From: Methanomassiliicoccales archaeon PtaU1.Bin124
GTDB lineage: Archaea > Thermoplasmatota > Thermoplasmata > Methanomassiliicoccales > UBA472
DNA length: 64,000 nucleotides
Assembly (NCBI GenBank): GCA_002067865.1
Contig: MVRC01000012.1
Location: 1-64,000 of the forward strand
Reading direction: 5' to 3'
The translations under genes and the position numbers were made by a program. Each line of letters starts with the position of its first letter. Within the stretch, counting starts at the first letter, position 1. Below the pieces are notes generated by a model. That model searched no databases. It was given only the letters and a program-made list of their open reading frames with translations, and had not been told where the DNA came from. Below, one piece after another: positions 25,818 through 34,140 of this stretch.

Positions 25818-26375
25818 TTACTTTCCCCTCCTCACTTGCGGCTTCGCCTTGGTGCTGAGGAGGGTGGCCCTGGCGGTGGTGGCCTTCCTCATGGCCGTGC
25901 CCAGCGCCTTGAAGGTGGCCTCGACCACATGGTGCTCGTCGAAGCCCCTCTTGACGATGACGTGCAGAGTGATGCCAGAGGACATGGCGAAGGAGCGGAA
26001 GAAGTGGTGCCACAGCGGGTCCGGGCAGTCGATGTCGGCGTACGGCCGGTCGATGATGTCCAGGGTGACCTCTACCAGCGCGTCGTCCATCGGCACGACC
26101 GCCGAGGCGATGCGCTCCACCGGGGCATCCCCCATGGCCTGGCGCACGGCAGAGCCCAGGGTGATGGCGACGTCCTCCACCAGGTGGTGCTCGTTATCTC
26201 CCACGGCCATCACATCGAGGTCGTAGGAGGAGTATTTGGAGAAGGTCTCCAGCATGTGGCGCAGGAACTGTTCCTGGCATGAAATGGCATACTTACCGCT
26301 GCCGTCCAGGTCGATCGAGATCTTGACGTCCGTCTCCTTGGTCTTGCGCTCCACCGATGCCTTCCTTCCGCTCAT
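25818..26375 (-). CDS. hisB: Imidazoleglycerol-phosphate dehydratase HisB
   Basis: A 185-residue monofunctional [65 protein letters not shown] with the metal-binding histidine cluster DNEHHLVED, and [20 protein letters not shown] with the second cluster EHHVVEA. The N-terminus lacks a fused histidinol-phosphatase, which explains the need for a separate enzyme such as the PHP protein. The 4-base overlap with hisA implies translational coupling. Confidence 0.95.
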   Translation of the reverse strand: MSGRKASVERKTKETDVKISIDLDGSGKYAISCQEQFLRHMLETFSKYSSYDLDVMAVGDNEHHLVEDVAITLGSAVRQAMGDAPVERIASAVVPMDDALVEVTLDIIDRPYADIDCPDPLWHHFFRSFAMSSGITLHVIVKRGFDEHHVVEATFKALGTAMRKATTARATLLSTKAKPQVRRGK

Positions 26376-27082
26376 CTCTTACGCCCCCATAGCTGATTGG
26401 GATTGAGTTTGCCAGTATAAAGTGCTAGTCCGACGACCGCCTCCGGGACGCCCATTCCGGTAAGGACGTCCAGGTCCCTCTGGTCCGTGACGCCGCCGGA
26501 GGCGATGACCTTGTGCGGGCAGGCGGAAACGAACGAACGGACAGCGCCCTCGTCGATGCCCTTGCCCTGGCCTTCCACGTCCACGTTGGTGTAGAGGACG
26601 CCCGCCAAAGGCAGCGGTTTTATAATCTCGAACATCTGCGCCAGCGACAGCGGCGCGGCTTCCTGCCAGCCCTTCACCTGCACATGTCCGCCCTTGACGT
26701 CCAACGCCAGGACGACCTTGCCCGGGTTAGCGTTGGCCAGACTCTTCAGCCATTCCGGGTCCTTGATGGCCTTGGTGCCCACGATGACCCTTGCCGCCCC
26801 GCAGTCCAGCAGATACTGTGCCGTCTCGGTGGTGCGTATGCCTCCGCCGACCTGCACCGGGACCTTGCTGGAGGCGATGATGGAGCGCATGGTCTGGACG
26901 TTAATGCCCTTGCCCAGCGCCGCATCCAGGTCGATCACGTGGAGCATCTCCGCTCCGGCGTCCTGCCAGCGCTTGGCCGCGGCCATGGGGTCGGGCAGTT
27001 TGACCTGCTCCGTGCCGGGAACGCCGCCCACCAGCTGCACCACCTGGCCGTCGAGTATGTCAATGGCCGGCAGCACCTTCAT
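26372..27082 (-). CDS. hisA: ProFAR isomerase HisA
   Basis: A 236-residue TIM barrel starting at the ATG 27082, where the sequence reads MKVLPAIDILDGQVVQLVGG. The catalytic Asp is in PAIDI; VQVGGGIRTTETAQYLLDCGAARVIVGTKAI and YTNVDVEGQGKGIDEGAV supply the second active-site Asp and phosphate loops. A longer open frame to 27607 is out-of-frame hisH sequence. It isomerises ProFAR to PRFAR. Start codon overlaps the end of hisH by 4 bases. Confidence 0.96.
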   Translation of the reverse strand: MKVLPAIDILDGQVVQLVGGVPGTEQVKLPDPMAAAKRWQDAGAEMLHVIDLDAALGKGINVQTMRSIIASSKVPVQVGGGIRTTETAQYLLDCGAARVIVGTKAIKDPEWLKSLANANPGKVVLALDVKGGHVQVKGWQEAAPLSLAQMFEIIKPLPLAGVLYTNVDVEGQGKGIDEGAVRSFVSACPHKVIASGGVTDQRDLDVLTGMGVPEAVVGLALYTGKLNPNQLWGRKR

Positions 27083-27678
27083 ATCTGGTCCTCCGCGAAC
27101 GCCACGAAGTTGCGCAGGAACGCCAGTCCCGAGGCGGAGGACTTCTCCGGATGGAACTGGGTGCCGTAGGTGTTGTTCTTGCGGAACAGCGTCGGTATGC
27201 GGCCGAAGTAGTCGGTCGTGCCGATGGTGACGTCCTCCTTCGGACTGCCGTGGAACGAGTGGGCGAAATAGAAGTAAGGCGAGGATATGCCACGGAACAG
27301 CTTGTCGTTGCACTGCACCTGGTTCCAGCCCATGTGCGGCACGCGCTCCGCGCTCAGGCGGACCACCCGGCCTCCCAGGTAGCCCAGTCCTTTCTCGGCG
27401 CCCTCCTCGCTCGATTCGTACATGATCTGCATGCCTATGCATATGCCCAGGCAGGGCGTGCCGGCATTGAGCTTCTTGACGATTTCCGAGCGGTAGGGCT
27501 GGAGGCGCTCCATGGTCTTGTCGAACGCTCCCACCCCAGGCAGGACGATGCATTCCGCATCCAGCAGGCGCTTCATGTCCGTGACCACTTCCACCTCGGC
27601 GCCGCATATCTCCAGCGCCTTCTTGATGGAGTGGAGGTTGCCGACGCCGTAGTCGGCCATCGTGATGTTCAGAGCCAT
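27079..27678 (-). CDS. hisH: Imidazole glycerol phosphate synthase glutamine amidotransferase HisH
   Basis: A 199-residue class I amidotransferase. It opens ITMADYGVGNLHSIKKALEICGAEVEVV, contains the oxyanion/nucleophile stretch GTPCLGICIGMQIMYESSEE with the catalytic Cys, and ends with TYGTQFHPEKSSASGLAFLRNFV, giving the His-Glu pair. It channels ammonia to HisF. It overlaps hisC by 10 bases. Confidence 0.96.
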   Translation of the reverse strand: MALNITMADYGVGNLHSIKKALEICGAEVEVVTDMKRLLDAECIVLPGVGAFDKTMERLQPYRSEIVKKLNAGTPCLGICIGMQIMYESSEEGAEKGLGYLGGRVVRLSAERVPHMGWNQVQCNDKLFRGISSPYFYFAHSFHGSPKEDVTIGTTDYFGRIPTLFRKNNTYGTQFHPEKSSASGLAFLRNFVAFAEDQI

Positions 27679-28724
27679 TCCTTCATCACCTCACCCAGGC
27701 GGAGCAGGAGCTCATCGTTCTGCTCCCTGGTACCGATGGTGGTGCGGGCGCAGTTCTCCAGCATGCGCTTCTTGCCGAAATCGCGGATGAGGACGTGCTT
27801 CACGGCCAGGCGCTTCACCGTCTCGGCCGAGTCCCTAGGACAGCGGAACAGGATGAAGTTGGCCTCGGACGGGAACACATGGAAGCCCAGATCGGTCAGG
27901 CCCTTCTCCAGCCTCTTCCTCTCCGAGTTTACCACGGACACGGTCTTGCGCACGAACTCCTGGTCCTGCAAGGCCTTCACGCCGATGTGCTCGGCCACCT
28001 TGTTCAGGGAATAGGGTATCTTGACCTTCTGCATGGCCAGCGTCATCTCCTTGTTCGAGACGGCGTAGCCGATGCGCATCCCTGCCAGGGCATAGGCCTT
28101 GGAGAAGGTGCGGGTCACGATCAGATTGGGGTACTTGTCGACCAGGGGGATGAACGACTCACCGGCGAACTCGCCATACGCCTCGTCCACCACGACCGGG
28201 CGCTTCGACTCCTCCACCAGACGCAGCACGTCGTCCTTCTTGAACGTGTTCGACGTCGGGTTGTTGGGCGTGCAGACGATGACCAAGTTACCTTTCGCCC
28301 TCAGCATGGCATCCACGTCCAGCTGGAAGTTGGGCTTTAGGTCGACCTCCACCGCCCCACCGCCGTTCACGATGGCGAACCAGCCGTGCAACGAGTAGGC
28401 CGGGTAGGCCATGACCACGTTCCCGCCCGGTTCCATGAACGTCTTGAAGAGGATGTCCAGCACCTCATCCGAGCCGTTGCCTACCACGAAGTTGTCCCGG
28501 TGCAGGTTGTAGAAGTTGGCCAGTTCCTGCCTCAGCTTGTCGCCGTAGGTGGAAGGGTATTGCTCCAGGTCCATGTCCAGACATTCCTTCAGGGCCTGCT
28601 TGCATGCCGGGTTCTCACCCAAAGGGTTCGTGTTGGTGTCCATCCGCAACGGGGAGCCCTGGATGTTCGGGTTGTAATAGAGCTGCAGGTCCGTCACGGT
28701 GGATCTAAGCCACTTGCGGTCCAT
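27669..28724 (-). CDS. hisC: Histidinol-phosphate aminotransferase HisC
   Basis: A 351-residue PLP aminotransferase. DTNTNPLGENPACKQALKECLDMDLEQYPSTYGDKLRQELANFY, VGNGSDEVLDILFKTF, VCTPNNPTSNTF, VVVDEAYGEFAGESF and VTRTFSKAYALAGMRIGY (PLP lysine in SKAY) are all HisC features. It forms histidinol phosphate. Located second in the operon after hisG. GAGGTGAAGAA precedes the ATG, a full match to the 16S 3' end. Confidence 0.95.
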   Translation of the reverse strand: MDRKWLRSTVTDLQLYYNPNIQGSPLRMDTNTNPLGENPACKQALKECLDMDLEQYPSTYGDKLRQELANFYNLHRDNFVVGNGSDEVLDILFKTFMEPGGNVVMAYPAYSLHGWFAIVNGGGAVEVDLKPNFQLDVDAMLRAKGNLVIVCTPNNPTSNTFKKDDVLRLVEESKRPVVVDEAYGEFAGESFIPLVDKYPNLIVTRTFSKAYALAGMRIGYAVSNKEMTLAMQKVKIPYSLNKVAEHIGVKALQDQEFVRKTVSVVNSERKRLEKGLTDLGFHVFPSEANFILFRCPRDSAETVKRLAVKHVLIRDFGKKRMLENCARTTIGTREQNDELLLRLGEVMKEWL

Positions 28725-28733
28725 TTCTTCACC

Positions 28734-29597
28734 TCAAGGTACCATGCGGTCGATGGGAGTGATGAGTATGCCCGAGGCCCCCATCTTCTTCAGCTTGATG
28801 ATGGCATCGTAAACCTTGTCCTTGTCGATGACCACGTGGATGGCGACGACGTCCTCCCGGCCCATGATGTTCATGACGGTCGGTCCGGCGATGCCGGGGA
28901 AGAACCTGCGCACCTCGTCCAGCGATGCTGTCGGCACGTCGGCCATGAGGTACTTCTTGTTCTCCGCGTCCAGCACGCTCTTGATGGCCGAGACGAGCTC
29001 GTCGATGCGCTCCTTCTCCCGCTTGTACGCCTTCTCGTTGGCGATGACCACTGCCTGAGACTCCGCTATGACGGCGATCTCGCTCATGTGGTTCATCTTC
29101 AGGGTCGAACCGGACGATACCAGGTCCACGATGATGTCGGCGACCCCTAAGTGCGGGGTGATCTCTGCCGCCCCGGAGATCTCCTCGATCTCCACCTTCT
29201 TGCCGTGGGCGGCGAAGTACTTGCGCGTCATGTTGGGGAAGGAGGTCGCCACTATGGTGCCGTCCTTCACCTTGTCCACGCTGTCGATGCCGGATGAATC
29301 TGGAGATGCAACAGATAATCGGCACTGGCCGAAGTTCAGGTCCTGGACCGTCCTCACGTCCACGCCTGCCTCCAGCACCAGGTCCCTGCCGGTTATGCCC
29401 ATGTCGACGGCCCCCGAATGCACGAAGCGGACGATATCGCTGGCGCGGAGGAACATGACCGATAGGTCTCTCCGCTTCACGTTCGCGTAGAGCTTACGCT
29501 CCCCCGCGTCATCGAAGTCCAGGCCCGCTTGTTTCAGGATCTGAACGGCTTTCTCGTTCAGCCTGCCCTTGTTCGGTATGGCCAATTTCAATGCCAT
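28734..29597 (-). CDS. hisG: ATP phosphoribosyltransferase HisG, long form
   Basis: 287 residues from the ATG at 29597, where the family N-terminus LKLAIPNKGRLNEKAVQILKQAGLDF begins. Catalytic region shows RASDIVRFVHSGAVDMGITGRDLVLE, and ADIIVDLVSSGSTLKMNHM gives the PRPP loop. Residues about 210-287 form the C-terminal regulatory domain (TASLDEVRRFFPGIAGPTVMNIMGREDVVAIHVVIDKDKVYDAI), so histidine feedback is likely and HisZ is not needed. It is the first gene of the histidine operon; a TATA-like box at 29643-29653 precedes it. hisD is not in the operon. Confidence 0.96.
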   Translation of the reverse strand: MALKLAIPNKGRLNEKAVQILKQAGLDFDDAGERKLYANVKRRDLSVMFLRASDIVRFVHSGAVDMGITGRDLVLEAGVDVRTVQDLNFGQCRLSVASPDSSGIDSVDKVKDGTIVATSFPNMTRKYFAAHGKKVEIEEISGAAEITPHLGVADIIVDLVSSGSTLKMNHMSEIAVIAESQAVVIANEKAYKREKERIDELVSAIKSVLDAENKKYLMADVPTASLDEVRRFFPGIAGPTVMNIMGREDVVAIHVVIDKDKVYDAIIKLKKMGASGILITPIDRMVP

Positions 29598-29642
29598 TAG
29601 CTCACCGGTCTCATGGCCGACAATGGGGACAGCGTACTTCAA

Positions 29643-29653
29643 GCTTTTTATAG
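29643..29653 (-). promoter_or_regulatory. TATA box of the hisG-pheA operon
   Basis: Minus-strand sequence CTATAAAAAGC about 50 bases before the hisG ATG, in the 88-base gap after the UPF0280 gene. It implies the histidine operon has its own promoter rather than relying on read-through from the upstream operon. Confidence 0.55.
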
Positions 29654-29685
29654 TCCAGGCATGACGGGCAGGCAGAGTGGCAGGA

Positions 29686-30411
29686 TTACAATTGCACTTC
29701 CGACACCTTGCTGCGGGTCTCGCCGCACCGCACCAGTTCCGGGACCCTGCCCCTCATGGCCATCTTCGAACCGATCATGGCCACGCAGCCGTCCACCCCA
29801 TCCAGCCCGGCGACCAATTTGACCGCTGCGCCGAGGGTGTCCTCCCTTTCGTCCTTGACGAGATTGCCCAGGCGGGTGGCGCATGCGTCCGCCAACGAAA
29901 CGTTCTTGGCGAACACCGTGGCCGCATCGGCGGCGCCCAACGATATGGACGGTCCGACCGTGCCAGACGAGGTGCAAACCCCGTAGATGCCATCTGTACG
30001 GGGCATGAGGTATGCCAGCCCCTTGAACTGCGACTGTCCGGCGTAGATGCCGATCGGTGTCTCCTCTCTGAGGATGAGAGCGATGTCGCCACCGTTGTCG
30101 ACGATGGCATGGTCCGCTCCCTGGTCCACCATCGCCTGCACGGCAGATCCTGCGATGGTGCCGGCCACAGCGGCCATTGGACCTACATCAGCGATCCTGG
30201 CGGCATGGCACATGCGCTTCACGATCTCCGGGGCCGACTCGGGCTCATCGTACGGCTCGAAGGTGAGCTGGAAGAAAGGGTCCCTCTCGATGAACTTGAC
30301 CAGTTCCGCGCGGCGTTCGAAGATAGCCTGTTCCGCATACCAGATCAGCTCCTCCTCCGCCACGATGGTGACGGCCGTCTCGCCGATCTCAAAATGCTTG
30401 CGGACGATCAT
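29686..30411 (-). CDS. UPF0280 family protein, associated with homocysteine synthesis
   Basis: 241 residues from the ATG at 30411. ARIADVGPMAAVAGTIAGSAVQAMVDQGADHAIVDNGGDIALIL is the hallmark of UPF0280, a relative of ApbE flavin transferases. GVCTSSGTVGPSISLGAADAATVFAKNVSLADACATRLGN follows. In Methanosarcina acetivorans the same family (MA1820) lies beside the DUF39 and NIL-ferredoxin genes that make homocysteine, as here. Its own reaction is not established; a role in flavin or cofactor handling for the pathway is inference. Start codon overlaps the ferredoxin stop. Confidence 0.85.
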   Translation of the reverse strand: MIVRKHFEIGETAVTIVAEEELIWYAEQAIFERRAELVKFIERDPFFQLTFEPYDEPESAPEIVKRMCHAARIADVGPMAAVAGTIAGSAVQAMVDQGADHAIVDNGGDIALILREETPIGIYAGQSQFKGLAYLMPRTDGIYGVCTSSGTVGPSISLGAADAATVFAKNVSLADACATRLGNLVKDEREDTLGAAVKLVAGLDGVDGCVAMIGSKMAMRGRVPELVRCGETRSKVSEVQL

Positions 30412-30812
30412 CAGCCCTGCTTCATAGCTCCGGTCGGGCAGGCGTCCATGCACATGCCGCAGGCGATGCACTTGTCGCTCAGGAAGACGATCTTCCAGGA
30501 GGGCTTCTCCACCACGAACGCGCTCACCGGGCAGATGGAGATGCAGGCGCCGCAATCAGTGCACTTCTCCGCATCCTTGCGGACGTACTCGTTCAGCTCC
30601 TGGATCTGCACCTTGTTGTCGGTGAGGTACTTCAGGGCGCTCTTGATCTGCGACGGGCTGCCTTCGAAGGAGATGATGAGGCGGCCGCCGGTGTCGTCGA
30701 TCTCCGCCCTGAGGATGTTGATCATGAGGTCGAAGTCCTTGACCATGCGGTACGTGATCGGCTCGTTGATCAGGTCCGGGCTGAAATAGAGCATGTAGCG
30801 GCTGACGCTCAT
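30411..30812 (-). CDS. NIL-domain ferredoxin of the homocysteine pathway
   Basis: A 133-residue protein. Residues 1-about 75 form an NIL (ACT-like) domain: YFSPDLINEPITYRMVKDFDLMINILRAEIDDTGGRLIISFEG. Two 4Fe-4S motifs follow: CTDCGACISICP and CIACGMCMDACP. It matches MA1822 of Methanosarcina, which together with the DUF39 protein converts aspartate semialdehyde to homocysteine. It likely supplies electrons for sulfur insertion. Flanked by the two partner genes with overlapping ends. Confidence 0.9.
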   Translation of the reverse strand: MSVSRYMLYFSPDLINEPITYRMVKDFDLMINILRAEIDDTGGRLIISFEGSPSQIKSALKYLTDNKVQIQELNEYVRKDAEKCTDCGACISICPVSAFVVEKPSWKIVFLSDKCIACGMCMDACPTGAMKQG

Positions 30813-31991
30813 CTACTCCACCTCCTCCCTGGTGTGCACGTCGAGGGGCTTCATGGCCCTCTCCTCCGGCATGCTCTGGACCATCTGGGTGAGGAAGAAC
30901 TCCTTCTCCGCGATCTGCCTCTTAAGCTCCTCCGCCACCTGTCTCGCCTTGTGGTACGAGGACAGGGGCGAGGTGCGGCATTTCTTCCCTTTGAGCATGA
31001 ACTGACCGGAGCGCAGGTCTGCGTAGGAGACCTCCTGCAACGGCTTGCGGTTACGGGACGCCAGGGCATAATCGACCACCGGGGCGAACAGCTGATCGTC
31101 GCCCATGCCGCAATTCTTCATGACGTCCTCGTCCAGCACCGGTATGGGGACACCGATTCCGATGGCCAGCGTGGCGCCGTAGTTGTGCATGTAGATGCCC
31201 CGGACATAGTCAGGGGACATCTGCTTCATGTCTCCTATGACCGCCAGCGTGCGGGCGGAGGCGGAGGGCACTCCATTCTTCATGGGCACGTTGGTCTTGT
31301 ACTGGGTACCTTCCCAGCTGACATATCCCTGAGCGCCGCCGACGAATATCCTGGTCCCCACGCCGATGGTGCGCAGCTTCGGGTCCTTCAGCAGCGGGGA
31401 CAGCTGTCCAGCGCTGGAGTAGGAGGCGTTCTTGCAGTTCGGCAGCAGCTTGCCCATGTACGTGAAGAGCGTGCGGTCGGAGGAGTTCGTCGCCACGGCA
31501 TAGTTCTGGTACAGGTTGCGGGGGTTGAACAGGTAGGCCTGGTTCATCGACTTGAGCGACACGAAGGTCTCGATGGAGCGGCGCGGATAGCAGTCCGTGC
31601 CATAGCTGGTCGCCTTGAGCTTCACGGCCTTTCCGGCCACCAGCTCTTCTATGACATGGGCACCGCCGTAGTTCTTCTTCCCGTTCTCGCCCAGTTCCGT
31701 GGCGCCGATGTAGGCGTCCACGGCAGCGAGACCGCCATAGGCCGGCACATCGTTGAGCCAGACCTTCTGCATCTTGATGGGCGGGTCCGAATGGCCGAAG
31801 TTGAGGAACGCGCCTGAGGAACACATGGCGCCGAAGGTACCGGTCGTAACGACATCCACCTCACGGGTGGCCTTTTCCACGCCCTCCTTCTTGACCAGCT
31901 CGACGACCTCCTCGGCCGTCATGACGACGGCGTCGCCCTTGCCGATCTTTGCGTTGATCTCCTCCACGGTACGCTTCATGTTCTCCCTCAC
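30813..31991 (-). CDS. DUF39 (COG1900) homocysteine biosynthesis protein
   Basis: A 392-residue member of the DUF39 family. TVEEINAKIGKGDAVVMTAEEVVELVKKEG opens it, and VDVVTTGTFGAMCSSGAFLNFGHSDPPIKMQKVWLNDVPAYGGLAAVDAYIGAT carries the conserved cysteine thought to hold the sulfur. Known family role (MA1821 of Methanosarcina): with the NIL-ferredoxin it makes homocysteine from aspartate semialdehyde and a sulfur donor. The gene directly follows asd, whose product is the substrate. A start at the Met at 31979 is an alternative. Confidence 0.9.
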   Translation of the reverse strand: MRENMKRTVEEINAKIGKGDAVVMTAEEVVELVKKEGVEKATREVDVVTTGTFGAMCSSGAFLNFGHSDPPIKMQKVWLNDVPAYGGLAAVDAYIGATELGENGKKNYGGAHVIEELVAGKAVKLKATSYGTDCYPRRSIETFVSLKSMNQAYLFNPRNLYQNYAVATNSSDRTLFTYMGKLLPNCKNASYSSAGQLSPLLKDPKLRTIGVGTRIFVGGAQGYVSWEGTQYKTNVPMKNGVPSASARTLAVIGDMKQMSPDYVRGIYMHNYGATLAIGIGVPIPVLDEDVMKNCGMGDDQLFAPVVDYALASRNRKPLQEVSYADLRSGQFMLKGKKCRTSPLSSYHKARQVAEELKRQIAEKEFFLTQMVQSMPEERAMKPLDVHTREEVE

Positions 31992-33049
31992 AGCAGCTTC
32001 TTGGCCTTTGCCAGTTCAGCGTTGATGACCGATCCGCCGGCCCCGCCGCGGATGGTGTTGTGGGACAGGACCCACATCTTGGTGTACTTGCCGCTCTGCC
32101 TCACCCTGCCGACCGTCACGGCCATGCCCCTGGCCCTGGCCGGCTCGCCGGCATAAACGTCGCAAAGGGGCTGCGGGCGGTCCGCCTCGTCCCTGACGAT
32201 GATGGGACGGACGGGCGCGGTGGGCAGCTCCAGCTTCTGCGGGGCGGGCTTGAAGGCGCGCAGCTTCTTGACGATGGCCTCGACCGAGGCATCCTTGCCC
32301 AGCCTCATGGCCGCGGACTCGGTGTGGCCGTCGATGACCGGGACCCTGGCGCAGGAGGCGACCATGTCGAACTCGGCGAACTTGACGCCCTTGGAGGTCT
32401 TCTTGCCGAGCATCTTGTGGATCTCCTCCTCCATCTTCTCCTCCTCGTTCTTTATGAACGGGACGACGTTGCCCAGGATGTCCAGCGATGGTACGCCGGG
32501 ATAACCGGCTCCGGACACGGCCTGATATGTGGACACGCAGACCAGGTCCAGGCCGTAGGCCTCGTAGATGGCCTTGAGCGGCACTGCCAGTCCGGTGGTG
32601 GAGCAGTTGGCGTTGGTGACGATGAACCCGCCATCCTTGTATGTGGACTGGACCTTGATCAGGTCCAGGTGCTCCGGGTTGACCTCCGGGATGAGGAGAG
32701 GGACGTCAGGCCTCATGCGGTGCGAGGCGGCGTTGGAGAAGACCGCGCACCCAGCGTCCGCCAGGGCGGACTCGGTGTCCTTCGCCACGTCGGTGGGAAG
32801 TCCAGAGAACGCAACGCGGCAGCGCTTGGCGATGGCCTTCGGCTCCAGCTGCTCGATCTTGCGGTCCAGGGTGTCCTGCATGAACTGCACGTCCTTCACC
32901 TTGAGGACGTCGCCCAGCCTCTTGCCCTCGGACCTCTCCGAGGCATACAGCCCGCCGATCTCGAACCAAGGGTGGTCCTCCAACAGCTGAACGAACCGCT
33001 GTCCGATCATTCCAGTCGCGCCTAGCACGGCCACCTGTATCTTCGCCAA
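31988..33049 (-). CDS. asd: Aspartate-semialdehyde dehydrogenase
   Basis: 353 residues from a TTG at 33049 with GGAGAGGA 6 bases upstream; the longer frame to 33535 is tyrA in another frame. KIQVAVLGATGMIGQRFVQLLEDHPWF gives the NADP site; GGFIVTNANCSTTGLAVPLKAI holds the catalytic Cys, and ARVPVIDGHTESAAMRL the His motif. It belongs to the archaeal/fungal type. Its product feeds DUF39-dependent homocysteine synthesis immediately downstream and ADTH synthase (39815-40606) at the head of the same operon. Confidence 0.95.
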   Translation of the reverse strand: MAKIQVAVLGATGMIGQRFVQLLEDHPWFEIGGLYASERSEGKRLGDVLKVKDVQFMQDTLDRKIEQLEPKAIAKRCRVAFSGLPTDVAKDTESALADAGCAVFSNAASHRMRPDVPLLIPEVNPEHLDLIKVQSTYKDGGFIVTNANCSTTGLAVPLKAIYEAYGLDLVCVSTYQAVSGAGYPGVPSLDILGNVVPFIKNEEEKMEEEIHKMLGKKTSKGVKFAEFDMVASCARVPVIDGHTESAAMRLGKDASVEAIVKKLRAFKPAPQKLELPTAPVRPIIVRDEADRPQPLCDVYAGEPARARGMAVTVGRVRQSGKYTKMWVLSHNTIRGGAGGSVINAELAKAKKLL

Positions 33050-33051
33050 AT

Positions 33052-34140
33052 TCAATCCTCTCCGTAATACTCTCTGCCTTCCTTCATGATCTTGATGAAC
33101 TTCTCCCTCTCCTCGTCGGTCGCAGCCTCCTTGAACGCCCGCAGGGCCTGCTGGAACTGTTCCAGCATGAGGTCCGTATAGGGGTTCTCGTGCTGTATCT
33201 CGTAATAGAGGTCGGGGTTCTCCCTGGCCACCTTGCGGCTGGTCGTGGCCTGGTTCCTGAAGGTAGTGGAGGCGATGACCTCCAAGCTCTTGAACTCTGT
33301 GCCGGAAAGACGCAGGGTCTCGAAGAATGCGATGTTGGCCGCGTGGCTTAGGCCAAGGACGTAGGCGATCAGCTTGTCGTGCTCGTCCAGCGGCATCTCC
33401 GTCACATTGCAGCCCATGCCCTCGACCAGGGGAAGGAACTCCTCCACCGCCTTGTGGGAGCCGCAGTCGCATACGATGATGTTGCGGCTGTACATGGACA
33501 GCGCGGACGGTCCGAACATGGGATGGACGCTGCACACCGTCAGGCCCTCCTCCACCGCCCTCTTCAGGTGCGGTATGAGGGGTTCCTTGACCGACATGAT
33601 GTCGAACACCAGCCCCCTAGGCTCCGCCTCGACTATCCGGTCGATGATGCCTGGAGCCTGGGATATCGGCACTGCGATGATGATGACGTCGGCCCTCTTC
33701 ACCGCCGGTGCCAGTTCCGTCACGTGGGGGTAGTCCTTCACCGGTCTGGGGTCGTACACCTTCACATCGTTGCCCCTCATGGCCATGTAGCGGGCGAACC
33801 ACAGCCCCATCTGGCCGGCGCCTCCGATGATGAGCACCTCCTTCTTCATCTTCATGGGACGGGTCAGTCTGGCCTGGGCCTCGACCGACTCCCTGATCAG
33901 TATCTGGGCGATCTCGGTGGCCCCCTCGATCGATATGCCCGCCTCGTCGGCCCTGGCGGTGTACCTGCCGATGACCTCGTCCTCCACCCGCAGGTTCCTG
34001 ACTGGCATGGCCTTCTCGACCTTGGTCTTGCCCATCTTCAACGCCGCTTCCATCCTCTTCTTGATGAGGTCCATGATCTGGCTGTCGAGCTCCTCGATCA
34101 TCCAGCGGATCCCGTCCACTTTCTCAGTCAATGAAACCAC
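33052..34140 (-). CDS. tyrA: Chorismate mutase / prephenate dehydrogenase fusion
   Basis: About 362 residues. An AroQ-type chorismate mutase (residues 1-about 90) has DGIRWMIEELDSQIMDLIKKRMEAALKMGKTKVEKAMPVRNLRVEDEVI. The dehydrogenase follows with EVLIIGGAGQMGLWFARYMAMRGNDVKVYD as NAD(P) fold, FDIMSVKEPLIPHLKRAV and CSVHPMFGPSALSM with the catalytic His. The layout is like enterobacterial T-protein. GTG at 34140 overlaps aroC by 17 bases; TTG at 34131 behind GGTGG is an equally good start. It supplies tyrosine precursor and also prephenate for PheA. Confidence 0.94.
   Translation of the reverse strand: MVSLTEKVDGIRWMIEELDSQIMDLIKKRMEAALKMGKTKVEKAMPVRNLRVEDEVIGRYTARADEAGISIEGATEIAQILIRESVEAQARLTRPMKMKKEVLIIGGAGQMGLWFARYMAMRGNDVKVYDPRPVKDYPHVTELAPAVKRADVIIIAVPISQAPGIIDRIVEAEPRGLVFDIMSVKEPLIPHLKRAVEEGLTVCSVHPMFGPSALSMYSRNIIVCDCGSHKAVEEFLPLVEGMGCNVTEMPLDEHDKLIAYVLGLSHAANIAFFETLRLSGTEFKSLEVIASTTFRNQATTSRKVARENPDLYYEIQHENPYTDLMLEQFQQALRAFKEAATDEEREKFIKIMKEGREYYGED

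Noticed and set aside
27083-27607. Upstream extension of hisA
   Set aside because: The extra residues are the antisense-like low-complexity reading of hisH in another frame; the conserved HisA start MKVLPAIDI lies at 27082.
33050-33535. Upstream extension of asd
   Set aside because: It reads tyrA out of frame. The NADP-binding start KIQVAVLGATG follows the TTG at 33049 with a good ribosome-binding site.
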